Positions 1-11,000 of a stretch of 64,000 nt of DNA are shown piece by piece. The translations under genes and the position numbers were made by a program. Under the pieces are notes generated by a model, which was not told the origin of the DNA, ran no database searches, and saw only the letters and a list, made by a program, of their open reading frames with translations. Every line of letters begins with the position of its first letter. The first letter of the stretch is position 1. Source of the DNA: Diphasiastrum complanatum (taxonomy: Eukaryota > Streptophyta > Lycopodiopsida > Lycopodiales > Lycopodiaceae); assembly GCA_029204225.1 (NCBI GenBank), contig CM055094.1:20013489-20077488 (forward strand), read 5' to 3'.

Positions 1-1535
1 GAATAAAAATCATTGAAATTTTTGTAGATCGATGTTATACAATATCATACATATTATAATCTTCACACGTTGTGGAATCAAGATCTACAATTAAAACAAC
101 ATTCTACACATAGAAAACCAAGATAGAGAAAATCACATGAGATGGACATAAGAGATGAATTCTCCACAAAGAAAAAAACTTTGATGATTATTTCTCCACT
201 TAGGCACAACTATTTATAGCTTCCAAAATGTCATTTGGCCACTTGCCCCAAACTTGACCTCATTTGCAAACATCTAGATACTTTATCAAAAACCTAGAAA
301 ATCTAGTCTAGATGCAATGTACCAAAATTAGCCAATTAGAATGGGTCCAAACTCGACCTCATCCACTCATCTACTTGCCAAAGGTAATTAAACCACTATT
401 TAGGCCCTTATTAACAAATATGAAACTAACTCGAAGTTGAGATTCATTTTGGCCTCCAAAATTGCCAAATGAAAAACCAAACTAGTTGACAATTTTTCAC
501 ACCATGTCCTCTAGACATCTCCATTGATGAATACAATTATAAGTTTTTTAAAGCAATGTACCAAAATTAGCCAATTAGAATGGGTCCAAACTCGACCTCA
601 TCCACTTATCTACTTGCCAGAGGTAGTTAAACCACTATTTAGGCCCTTATTAACAAATATGAAACTAACTCGAAGTTGAGATTCATTTTGGCCTCCAAAA
701 TTGCCAAATAAAAAACCAAACTAGTTGAAATTTTTTCACACCATGTCCTCTAGAGATCTCCATTGATGAATACAATTTATAAGTTTTTGAAAGCAATTCC
801 GAATGCAATCAGGGTCATGTTTTAGCTCAGTGATCTCTCTTTCACATTACAAAAGTTTTTAAAATACATCGTTCTAGGATTCGAGAATGGATTTTGGAAT
901 GAATTATATTTCATTGAAGTTTGAACGAGCTTGGAAATTTGAAGATTGAATGAAGCTGTAATCTAGGATTTTCAAAACTCAAAGTTGTTCATGCAAATTA
1001 AGTCATTTTTGTTAATATATTAAAATGTTGTAATCTAGGGTTTCCAAAAACAAACTGAAAATTTGTTAAAAAAAATGCTTATTCCTTGTTACACAACTAA
1101 ATAACATATAGTTAAAAAGCATATAATGAATCTATGCTATGTTCCAAACATATGCAAGTTACATTGCATTCATTCATACTTCACAAACCATTGAAATTTG
1201 AATTTGAACGAAATCATTGAAATGAGTAGATCAATCTTTAAATGAAGCGATAAATAGTATAATCTTCCCATTTAATTCGATTATATTTATATATTATTGT
1301 TGCATTAATAGGATGAAAACTCGTTATTATTATTTTCTTTGTTTCTGTTGATTCAAGCAAGCACAGCTCGTCTAGATGATGACCACAATGCCTCTAAGGA
1401 GAAATAGTTTTTCATTTTTTTTTAATTTTGATTTTTCTTCAAATTCAAATTTAATGATCTTCCCATGTGTGGTGAGTTGGTGTCTGCACTTGAGTTGGGC
1501 TTGTACACTCAAGTTCGATTCTTTGCAATCCCCCC
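1..1535. mobile_element. Repeat A, copy 1 (TIR element, left end outside window)
   Basis: AT-rich non-coding element. Its right terminal inverted repeat lies at about 1430-1530 and is the reverse complement of the left repeat of copy 2 at 32764-32864, about 101 bp with few mismatches. The window opens just inside the left repeat. Other copies are at 32764-34360, 35011-35885 and from 63816 to the window end. No transposase is seen, so this is probably a non-autonomous DNA transposon. Long inverted repeats suggest a Mutator-like or foldback type, but no target-site duplication could be identified. Confidence 0.6.
314..793. repeat. 239-bp tandem duplication inside repeat A
   Basis: Two direct copies with a 239-bp period (starts at 314 and 553) begin with gcaatgtaccaaaatt and run to the 'aagtttttgaaagcaatt' region. 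The same duplication is present in copy 2 (starts at 33166 and 33406), so it predates the spread of this form of A. Confidence 0.85.
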
Positions 1536-1669
1536 AAATTAATATAATCAGTAACATTATTCTGAAAGCATGTACTATGAGCTAAACACAACACTTGGAG
1601 ACTAAAGAGATAGGAATATGTCAAACACTTTTACACCTAGTATTTGGCAAGATCGGATTCTTTGCGATA

Positions 1670-1712
<43 letters not shown>

Positions 1713-2634
1713 TCTTAATATAACTTCTCAAAGCATCTAGTATGAGCTACAAACAACACTTGGTAAGTCTTAAGACTTGGAGAGTAAAGAGTTATGCATT
1801 TGTCAAATACTTTTACACCTAGCATTTGGCATGTTAGACACAATGGTAGTAATTATAAGAATGAGTTAGACAAGCTTGTGAAGCCATCTAGAGGTGATTT
1901 GTTGTTTAGTTTCCTAGCTACATATCAAGCTACCCCAAGTGACCAAACAATTCACTGTTATTTTGAGTGACAACCATGAAGCTATCATGATTTGAAATGA
2001 CATCGGTATATTAAGCTACTCCCAAGTTGACCCTTTCCCAGGAAGCCTCTCTCTTGAAACTATAGCAAAAAGCTCTTATTCGAAGGAACAATCAAGGGTC
2101 GAGTACCAACAAGTAGGGCAAGGAAAGAAGATGTACGGTTTACTTTGCTATGTGCTTGGAGGTATGCTGAGCATGCTTGGAATATGAAGAACATGTGTTT
2201 TCCAAAAATATTAGTAGTCTCACAAAAAGACTTGGAGTAACATTAGAATCTGGAAATGGTGCACCTACTTTGGATGGATGATCACTAACAAACAATTTCT
2301 GTCTAGTCCTTTTGCCGTGATATGTTCCCTCTTGTCGATATGATATTTTCATTGTGTCTGAATATTTTTTGAACAGAATACATGTAACCTAATTATTGTT
2401 GAATTTGATTTAATGAGCATTCAATGGTCATTTAATACATTAAATCAAATATCAACGATGAAAACATATATATATATACACAACGTGAAGAAGGTATATC
2501 TAGATCTTAGATTATGAACTAAAGTGGACATTTCAAAAGCAGTGGAGAGATAGATTAGCAGTTGAGTGCCATATACATTGGCCCTAGATGACTATAATGG
2601 TCAATCTTAAAAGCTCCAATCAACAAATGTTAGT
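1536..2634. repeat. Repeat B, copy 1
   Basis: Dispersed sequence following repeat A, matching 35886-36975 over its length. Pieces in reverse orientation follow two RT copies (24385-24569 and 55555-55740). A 70-codon frame on the minus strand (2140-2352) stays open in both full copies, but it resembles no protein I know and is probably chance. The junction at 2634 to a W fragment differs from copy 2, which shows a deletion here. Confidence 0.7.
1672..1709. repeat. Poly-C run (38 C)
   Basis: An uninterrupted run of 38 C inside repeat B. The paralogous position at about 36027 has only seven C, and the reverse-oriented copies carry poly-G at 24570-24594 and 55740-55765, so this site is unstable in length. 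Confidence 0.9.
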
Positions 2635-2866
2635 AAATAGATCCTGGTATCCTCCATGTGAAGGACCGCTTTGTTGGGATTGATGGAAAATTGTGGATCT
2701 TGCTCAAACCTTTGGCCCATGACAGTCATCAGAAACTGGCAGAACTTGTGTTGTAGCCAGATTGTAGGATCGCGAGAATCGGAACTCAGTTCCCAAAAAT
2801 TATTGATTGATGTATGACATTCCTTATGAGAAGAGAACGAGCCATCTATTATCGCAAAGTTGCAAG
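2635..2866 (-). pseudogene. Fragment of gene W
   Basis: Matches, on the minus strand, the middle of gene W at about 37900-38135: the part encoding the block with LMTVMG, FEQDPQFSINPNK and MEDTRIYLR. It is cut at both ends and fused to gene Y at the phrase aaggatatgctcaccaaagg, where W continues differently. Non-functional remnant. Confidence 0.7.
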
Positions 2867-4478
2867 GATATGCTCACCAAAGGACGAAAGACAGGAAACA
2901 TTGTGATCTATGGGTTGATGGAAGTTTGTATCCAATCGATCCAAGCTCAATGCAACATCCAGATTTTAGATCGGTCACACAACTCATACTGTTTTTGTGT
3001 GAAGGACACAATGGTCTATTGGGTTATTGTGAAAGATTGAAAAGTTATAGCATTAGTAATTCAATGAAAAAATCCACTTTTTGGAAAATATGTTGAATGG
3101 TTTGCTTACTGACTACCGAGAAAAAAAAACTCTTTTTTTGCAAACAAAAGAAGAGAATGAAATCTTGAAGATAGATAAATCTCGTTTGCAAGATATTATA
3201 TTAAAACTTAACCAAGAAACTGACAATATGAGACTAGTTGTACAAACATTGCGTACCTCATATTGTTAAATAAATGTAGAAGTAAACACATTACGGAAGA
3301 AAATACTAAACAATAAGCGAAAAAGAGTTATTTTAAAAAGTATTGACGAGCTCTCAACAAGTAGGGGTGAACGGAAAAAAAGAACGTATGCTTTCAAATA
3401 AGATTATGTTTTAAACTATTCATGTGTTTTCTTTCATCTAACACATCAATGGTTGTAAATAGTTTTTTTTCTAAATATGATTTTTATTTTGCAGATTAGT
3501 TTTAGTCACCAATGAAAATCTGAAAGACAAGGACATGATTGGAAAGTCTTTGAGTGCAGTACTTACAGCCAAATCAACGACGAGTCTACTTGGAAATCAA
3601 CGATATTCTCGAATCAAGTCCAAGATTGCAGAGGCCCTTATGGGCGAAGTCGGCAAGATCACTGACCGAAAATTGATACAAGGAGCATGTGAGTATTCTG
3701 GTATTAGCAGGGATGCATATGACACAATGCTTAAAATTATCAAAGAGGCATTTGGACAAGTTCATATAAAACAATCTCCTATTCCCCGGCCCTTTCAAAT
3801 CGAATTAGAGAGGGATGTGTTAAACATGGGTTTGCAAAACATCATTGGTATTCCTTACCATATCAATGAAATTTATAACTCAAAACATGGCACTTTGTCA
3901 TATGATTCTACCAACAATATGTTTGTAGATCTGAATCATTTACTAAGATTTATTGTAAAGTTTTATGGAATGACAAATGAAAGTGTTGAAAAATTGATAT
4001 TAGTTCTCAAGTTGGATTGGACAAAAGCTGGAAAGGGTTAGTGTTACACTTATGAATGGAACATTAAGCAATACGATAAACTCGGAGAGTCTTAATTTTA
4101 GTGTGCAGTCCAAAAATAATATTTGGTGGTTGGAGCTTTCCAAGTTTAAATCTATTCTATTGAGTACTAGCAACTAATTCATTTCGAGAATTAATGGCTT
4201 TGTGTTTTAAGCTAATATTGTTTTGTTATTATATGTCTAAGTTCAATTATCTTAAAATAGTTCATGATTTTGTGTTTCAAACAGGTTTTAAAGAAGAGCA
4301 TGAAATTCTATTTTGGATTTTTAGTAAAACTAAAAATCCAGAGATAATTAAGAATCATATGAGCGACACACCACTCAATGTTCCTAGAATAGGTGATTTT
4401 AAGGTGGAATGGTATTCTGTTCACACACAAGAGCTACAAGGAATGAAAATCCAAAACTTAGCGAAATGTTTTAACTGA
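2866..4478 (+). pseudogene. Gene Y, copy 1 (unrecognised protein, intron-containing, decayed)
   Basis: Best read by comparison with copy 2 (28791-30432). Exon 1 ends with a conserved region (LYPIDPSSMQHP, LGYCERLKSY), then a segment likely to form a coiled coil (3140-3390; leucine-, glutamate- and lysine-rich, EENEILKIDKSRLQ). An intron ends in ttttattttgcag at about 3494. A large exon (ORF 3535-4041, 168 codons) contains KSLSAVLTAKSTTSLLG and YHINEIYNSKHGTLSYD. A last segment at 4284-4476 contains EILFWIFSKT and HMSDTPLNVPRIGDF. Exon 1 lacks its start because of the W fusion, and the splice donor after exon 2 reads AATAAG instead of the AGTAGG of other copies. I do not recognise the family. 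Because it recurs at least six times with X and the G module, it is probably transposon-borne, not a host gene. Confidence 0.55.
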
Positions 4479-4590
4479 TCAAACAACATTTATATAGCTA
4501 GAACCAATAAAACCCAAGCCGTACACTCGTCGATCCAATAGCGGATCAGATCTATGGCGCGTAATACAACCGTCCACACGTGTGAGACCA
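4479..4590 (+). other. Conserved Y-to-promoter linker
   Basis: A leader-like stretch (aaacccaagccgtacactcg, then ggatcagatctatgg) that joins the end of Y to the G module. It is nearly identical at 23160-23270, 30433-30535, 53584-53690 and 62654-62757. It shows that Y and the G module are parts of one repeat. No coding capacity. Confidence 0.7.
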
Positions 4591-4985
4591 CACATGCTAC
4601 AATACACGTCAATTTGCCATTCGGCCACGTGCCCACACATGCAAGCTAACACGTGCCAGAACACACGTCACCAAACCATTCGACCACATGGCCACATGTG
4701 CAAGTTTCACACATGTGGATACAAAAGTGTGGTCCCACACGTCAGGTACTGATTGGGCCACGTGACCACACGTGCGAGCCGATACGTGCAAGAACACATG
4801 TCGCTGATCCATTCGGCCACGTGTCCCCATGTGGGAACCCACACGTGTTGATTCAAACGTGCAGTTTCACACATGCGTATACAAACGTGTGGTTCCACAT
4901 GTCAGCTACTGACTGGGCCACGTGTCATTGGGATTCACACGTGCCAACTTTTTTCTCCTATATAAGTCCATTTCGGGGGATTGTA
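4591..4985 (+). promoter_or_regulatory. G module (G-box cluster plus TATA box), first of twelve in the array
   Basis: A promoter-like block of about 390 bp. In the consensus unit I count about eleven ACGT cores, six of them perfect palindromic G-boxes (CACGTG), with many CACATG/CATGTG E-boxes between them. The block ends in a TATATAAG box at 4959. TATA boxes of the other units start at 6128, 7297, 8466, 9635, 10804, 11973, 13142, 14311, 15480, 16649 and 17818. Plant bZIP and bHLH factors bind such sites. Whether any copy is active cannot be read from sequence. The block is itself two diverged halves about 160 bp apart. Confidence 0.7.
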
Positions 4986-4987
4986 CA

Positions 4988-5077
4988 ATGGCCGGTGATT
5001 CCAGGTATTTCAGAAAGGTCAATATACAACGAGTTGAGGCTACAACTACTAGGTCTAGTGTTGACGTATGCTTTTGA
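4988..5077 (+). other. Short ORF (29 codons) downstream of the TATA box, repeated in each unit
   Basis: An ATG in a good plant context (tacaATGGCc) opens a 29-codon frame starting MAGDSRYFRKV. Equivalents start at 6157, 7326, 8495 and every 1,169 bp to 17847, there reading MAGNSRDFRKV. The ATG lies only 29 bp after the start of TATATAAG, about where transcription would be expected to begin, so a normal 5' leader is missing. It is also an out-of-frame reading of the RT C-terminus. Probably not a gene. Confidence 0.15.
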
Positions 5078-8000
5078 GAAAGTGCCGATTATCAATCCAT
5101 GGCATTCCTTATGAATTAGGAGTGTTTTTGGGATTGAGGGTTGGATCCTATAAAATTCAATTCCAACGTAGCCCTGCAATCAGAAGAAGGCCACCATATG
5201 ATGGCCTGACTAATCAAGAAATGTGTGTTTCTTGATTCTTGTTCTTTGAAATGCTTTCTAATTTAGCTTTTTATTTTTTGTTTCTTGATTCTGTTTGTTG
5301 AATGTTAGATTAGTTTCATTCAGAAGGATCTATTTCATTCAATTTTGCAGCAAATAGGAGTAGGAATTTGTTAGGTGTTCATCCGAGTAATAGGCTAATC
5401 CATTTATGAGCATCAGGACTTGCATGTTTTCAAGTAATGTGAGTACAGTTCAGGAGTGAACGTTGCCCAAGTATCTTCTGACAGGATGGACATAACTCGA
5501 TTGAGCCGAGACTCCACTTGTCTGTTACCAGAGCCGAACCTTCAACAGAGTCATCAGCCGAGTCCAGAACATGTCTGCCACAACATTTTCCAGTTCTGAT
5601 GACCCAACTCAAGACAAAATTGACATCACCATGGAAAGCCTCGATATCTTTGAGATGAACATTGGTACCAGGAGGCACACTAGTTCCTGAGCCACATAGA
5701 GTTCCAACTTCATCTTTTCAGTGGCTATCAGATCCCATTTCGATTGCATATTGCTTATACACGTGCTACAATACACGTCAATCTGCCATTCGGCCACGTG
5801 CCCACACATGTGAGCTAACACGTGCCAGAACACACGTCACCAAACCATTCGACCACATGGCCACATGTGCAAGTTTCACACATGTGGATACGAAAGTGTG
5901 GTCCCACATGTCAGGTACTGATTGGGCCACGTGACCACACGTGCGAGCCGATACGTGCAAGAACACATGTCGCTGATCCATTCGGCCACCTGTCCCCATG
6001 TGGGATCCCACACATGTTGATTCAAACGTGCAGTTTCACACATGCGTATACAAACGTGTGGTTCCACATGTCAGCTACTGACTGGGCCACGTGTCATTGG
6101 GATTCACACGTGCCAACTTTTTTCTCCTATATAAGTCCATTCGCAAGGATTGTACAATGGCCGGTAATTCCAGGGATTTCAGAAAGGTCAACATACGACG
6201 AGTTGAGGCTACAACTTCTAGGTCTAGTGTTGACGTATGCATTTGAGAAAGTGCCGATTATCAATCCATGGCATTCCTTATGAATTAGGAGTGTTTTTGG
6301 GATTGAGGGTTGGATCCCATAAAAATCAATTCCAACGTAGCCCTGCAATCAGAAGAAGGCCACCATATGATGGCTTGACTAATCAAGAAATGTCTGTTTC
6401 TCGATACTTGTTCTTTGAAATGCTTTCTAATTTAGCTTTTTATTTCTTGTTTCTTGATTCTGTTTGTTGCATGTTAGATTAGTTTCATTTAGAAGGATCT
6501 ATTTCATTCGATTTTGCAACAAATAGGAGTAGGAATTTGTAAGGTGTTCATCCGAGTAATAGGCTAATCCATTTATGAGCATCAGGACTTGCATGTTTTC
6601 AAGTAATGTGAGTACAACTCAGGAGTGAACTTTGCCCGAGTATCTTGTGACAGGATGGACATAACTCGATTGAGCCGAGACTCCACTTGTCTGTTACCAG
6701 AGCCGAACCTTCAACAGAGTCATCAGCCGAGTCCAGAACATGTCTGCCACAACATCTTCCAGTTCTGATGACCCAACTCAAGACAAAATTGACATCACCA
6801 TGGAAAGCCTCGATATCTCTGAGATGAACATTGGTACCAGGAGGCACACTAGTTCCTGAGCCACATAGAGTTCCAACTTTCTCTTTTCAGTGGCTATCAG
6901 ATCCCATTTCGATTGCATATTGCTTATACACGTGCTACAATACACGTCAATCTGCCATTCGGCCATGTGCCCACACATGTGAGCTAACACGTGCCAGAAC
7001 ACACGTCACCAAACCATTCGACCACATGGCCACATATGCAAGTTTCACACATGTGGATACGAAAGTGTGGTCCCACATGTCAGGTACTGATTGGGCCACG
7101 TGACCACACGTGCGAGCCGATACGTGCAAGAACACATGTCGCTGATCCATTCGGCCACCTGTCCCCATGTGGGATCCCACACATGTTGATTCAAACGTGC
7201 AGTTTCACACATGCGTATACAAACGTGTGGTTCCACATGTCAGCTACTGACTGGGCCACGTGTCATTGGGATTCACACGTGCCAACTTTTTTCTCCTATA
7301 TAAGTCCATTCGCAAGGATTGTACAATGGCCGGTAATTCCAGGGATTTCAGAAAGGTCAACATACGACGAGTTGAGGCTACAACTACTAGGTCTAGTGTT
7401 GACGTATGCATTTGAGAAAGTGCCGATTATCAATCCATGGCATTCCTTATGAATTAGGAGTGTTTTTGGGATTGAGGGTTGGATCCCATAAAAATCAATT
7501 CCAACGTAGCCCTGCAATCAGAAGAAGGCCACCATATGATGGCTTGACTAATCAAGAAATGTCTGTTTCTCGATACTTGTTCTTTGAAATGCTTTCTAAT
7601 TTAGCTTTTTATTTCTTGTTTCTTGATTCTGTTTGTTGCATGTTAGATTAGTTTCATTTAGAAGGATCTATTTCATTCGATTTTGCAACAAATAGGAGTA
7701 GGAATTTGTAAGGTGTTCATCCGAGTAATAGGCTAATCCATTTATGAGCATCAGGACTTGCATGTTTTCAAGTAATGTGAGTACAACTCAGGAGTGAACT
7801 TTGCCCGAGTATCTTGTGACAGGATGGACATAACTCGATTGAGCCGAGACTCCACTTGTCTGTTACCAGAGCCGAACCTTCAACAGAGTCATCAGCCGAG
7901 TCCAGAACATGTCTGCCACAACATCTTCCAGTTCTGATGACCCAACTCAAGACAAAATTGACATCACCATGGAAAGCCTCGATATCTCTGAGATGAACAT

Positions 8001-11000
8001 TGGTACCAGGAGGCACACTAGTTCCTGAGCCACATAGAGTTCCAACTTTCTCTTTTCAGTGGCTATCAGATCCCATTTCGATTGCATATTGCTTATACAC
8101 GTGCTACAATACACGTCAATCTGCCATTCGGCCATGTGCCCACACATGTGAGCTAACACGTGCCAGAACACACGTCACCAAACCATTCGACCACATGGCC
8201 ACATATGCAAGTTTCACACATGTGGATACGAAAGTGTGGTCCCACATGTCAGGTACTGATTGGGCCACGTGACCACACGTGCGAGCCGATACGTGCAAGA
8301 ACACATGTCGCTGATCCATTCGGCCACCTGTCCCCATGTGGGATCCCACACATGTTGATTCAAACGTGCAGTTTCACACATGCGTATACAAACGTGTGGT
8401 TCCACATGTCAGCTACTGACTGGGCCACGTGTCATTGGGATTCACACGTGCCAACTTTTTTCTCCTATATAAGTCCATTCGCAAGGATTGTACAATGGCC
8501 GGTAATTCCAGGGATTTCAGAAAGGTCAACATACGACGAGTTGAGGCTACAACTACTAGGTCTAGTGTTGACGTATGCATTTGAGAAAGTGCCGATTATC
8601 AATCCATGGCATTCCTTATGAATTAGGAGTGTTTTTGGGATTGAGGGTTGGATCCCATAAAAATCAATTCCAACGTAGCCCTGCAATCAGAAGAAGGCCA
8701 CCATATGATGGCTTGACTAATCAAGAAATGTCTGTTTCTCGATACTTGTTCTTTGAAATGCTTTCTAATTTAGCTTTTTATTTCTTGTTTCTTGATTCTG
8801 TTTGTTGCATGTTAGATTAGTTTCATTTAGAAGGATCTATTTCATTCGATTTTGCAACAAATAGGAGTAGGAATTTGTAAGGTGTTCATCCGAGTAATAG
8901 GCTAATCCATTTATGAGCATCAGGACTTGCATGTTTTCAAGTAATGTGAGTACAACTCAGGAGTGAACTTTGCCCGAGTATCTTGTGACAGGATGGACAT
9001 AACTCGATTGAGCCGAGACTCCACTTGTCTGTTACCAGAGCCGAACCTTCAACAGAGTCATCAGTCGAGTCCAGAACATGTCTGCCACAACATCTTCCAG
9101 TTCTGATGACCCAACTCAAGACAAAATTGACATCACCATGGAAAGCCTCGATATCTCTGAGATGAACATTGGTACCAGGAGGCACACTAGTTCCTGAGCC
9201 ACATAGAGTTCCAACTTTCTCTTTTCAGTGGCTATCAGATCCCATTTCGATTGCATATTGCTTATACACGTGCTACAATACACGTCAATCTGCCATTCGG
9301 CCATGTGCCCACACATGTGAGCTAACACGTGCCAGAACACACGTCACCAAACCATTCGACCACATGGCCACATATGCAAGTTTCACACATGTGGATACGA
9401 AAGTGTGGTCCCACATGTCAGGTACTGATTGGGCCACGTGACCACACGTGCGAGCCGATACGTGCAAGAACACATGTCGCTGATCCATTCGGCCACCTGT
9501 CCCCATGTGGGATCCCACACATGTTGATTCAAACGTGCAGTTTCACACATGCGTATACAAACGTGTGGTTCCACATGTCAGCTACTGACTGGGCCACGTG
9601 TCATTGGGATTCACACGTGCCAACTTTTTTCTCCTATATAAGTCCATTCGCAAGGATTGTACAATGGCCGGTAATTCCAGGGATTTCAGAAAGGTCAACA
9701 TACGACGAGTTGAGGCTACAACTACTAGGTCTAGTGTTGACGTATGCATTTGAGAAAGTGCCGATTATCAATCCATGGCATTCCTTATGAATTAGGAGTG
9801 TTTTTGGGATTGAGGGTTGGATCCCATAAAAATCAATTCCAACGTAGCCCTGCAATCAGAAGAAGGCCACCATATGATGGCTTGACTAATCAAGAAATGT
9901 CTGTTTCTCGATACTTGTTCTTTGAAATGCTTTCTAATTTAGCTTTTTATTTCTTGTTTCTTGATTCTGTTTGTTGCATGTTAGATTAGTTTCATTTAGA
10001 AGGATCTATTTCATTCGATTTTGCAACAAATAGGAGTAGGAATTTGTAAGGTGTTCATCCGAGTAATAGGCTAATCCATTTATGAGCATCAGGACTTGCA
10101 TGTTTTCAAGTAATGTGAGTACAACTCAGGAGTGAACTTTGCCCGAGTATCTTGTGACAGGATGGACATAACTCGATTGAGCCGAGACTCCACTTGTCTG
10201 TTACCAGAGCCGAACCTTCAACAGAGTCATCAGCCGAGTCCAGAACATGTCTGCCACAACATCTTCCAGTTCTGATGACCCAACTCAAGACAAAATTGAC
10301 ATCACCATGGAAAGCCTCGATATCTCTGAGATGAACATTGGTACCAGGAGGCACACTAGTTCCTGAGCCACATAGAGTTCCAACTTTCTCTTTTCAGTGG
10401 CTATCAGATCCCATTTCGATTGCATATTGCTTATACACGTGCTACAATACACGTCAATCTGCCATTCGGCCATGTGCCCACACATGTGAGCTAACACGTG
10501 CCAGAACACACGTCACCAAACCATTCGACCACATGGCCACATATGCAAGTTTCACACATGTGGATACGAAAGTGTGGTCCCACATGTCAGGTACTGATTG
10601 GGCCACGTGACCACACGTGCGAGCCGATACGTGCAAGAACACATGTCGCTGATCCATTCGGCCACCTGTCCCCATGTGGGATCCCACACATGTTGATTCA
10701 AACGTGCAGTTTCACACATGCGTATACAAACGTGTGGTTCCACATGTCAGCTACTGACTGGGCCACGTGTCATTGGGATTCACACGTGCCAACTTTTTTC
10801 TCCTATATAAGTCCATTCGCAAGGATTGTACAATGGCCGGTAATTCCAGGGATTTCAGAAAGGTCAACATACGACGAGTTGAGGCTACAACTACTAGGTC
10901 TAGTGTTGACGTATGCATTTGAGAAAGTGCCGATTATCAATCCATGGCATTCCTTATGAATTAGGAGTGTTTTTGGGATTGAGGGTTGGATCCCATAAAA

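Noticed and set aside
1376-1585. 61-71 codon frames at the right end of repeat A (also at 34226 and 35727)
   Set aside because: They lie within the inverted repeat and continue into unrelated sequence differently in each copy. A captured coding scrap is possible but not supported as a gene.
2140-2352. 70-codon minus-strand frame in repeat B
   Set aside because: Open in both copies, but short, unrecognised and without a promoter or codon signal. Copies that are recent duplicates do not prove coding.
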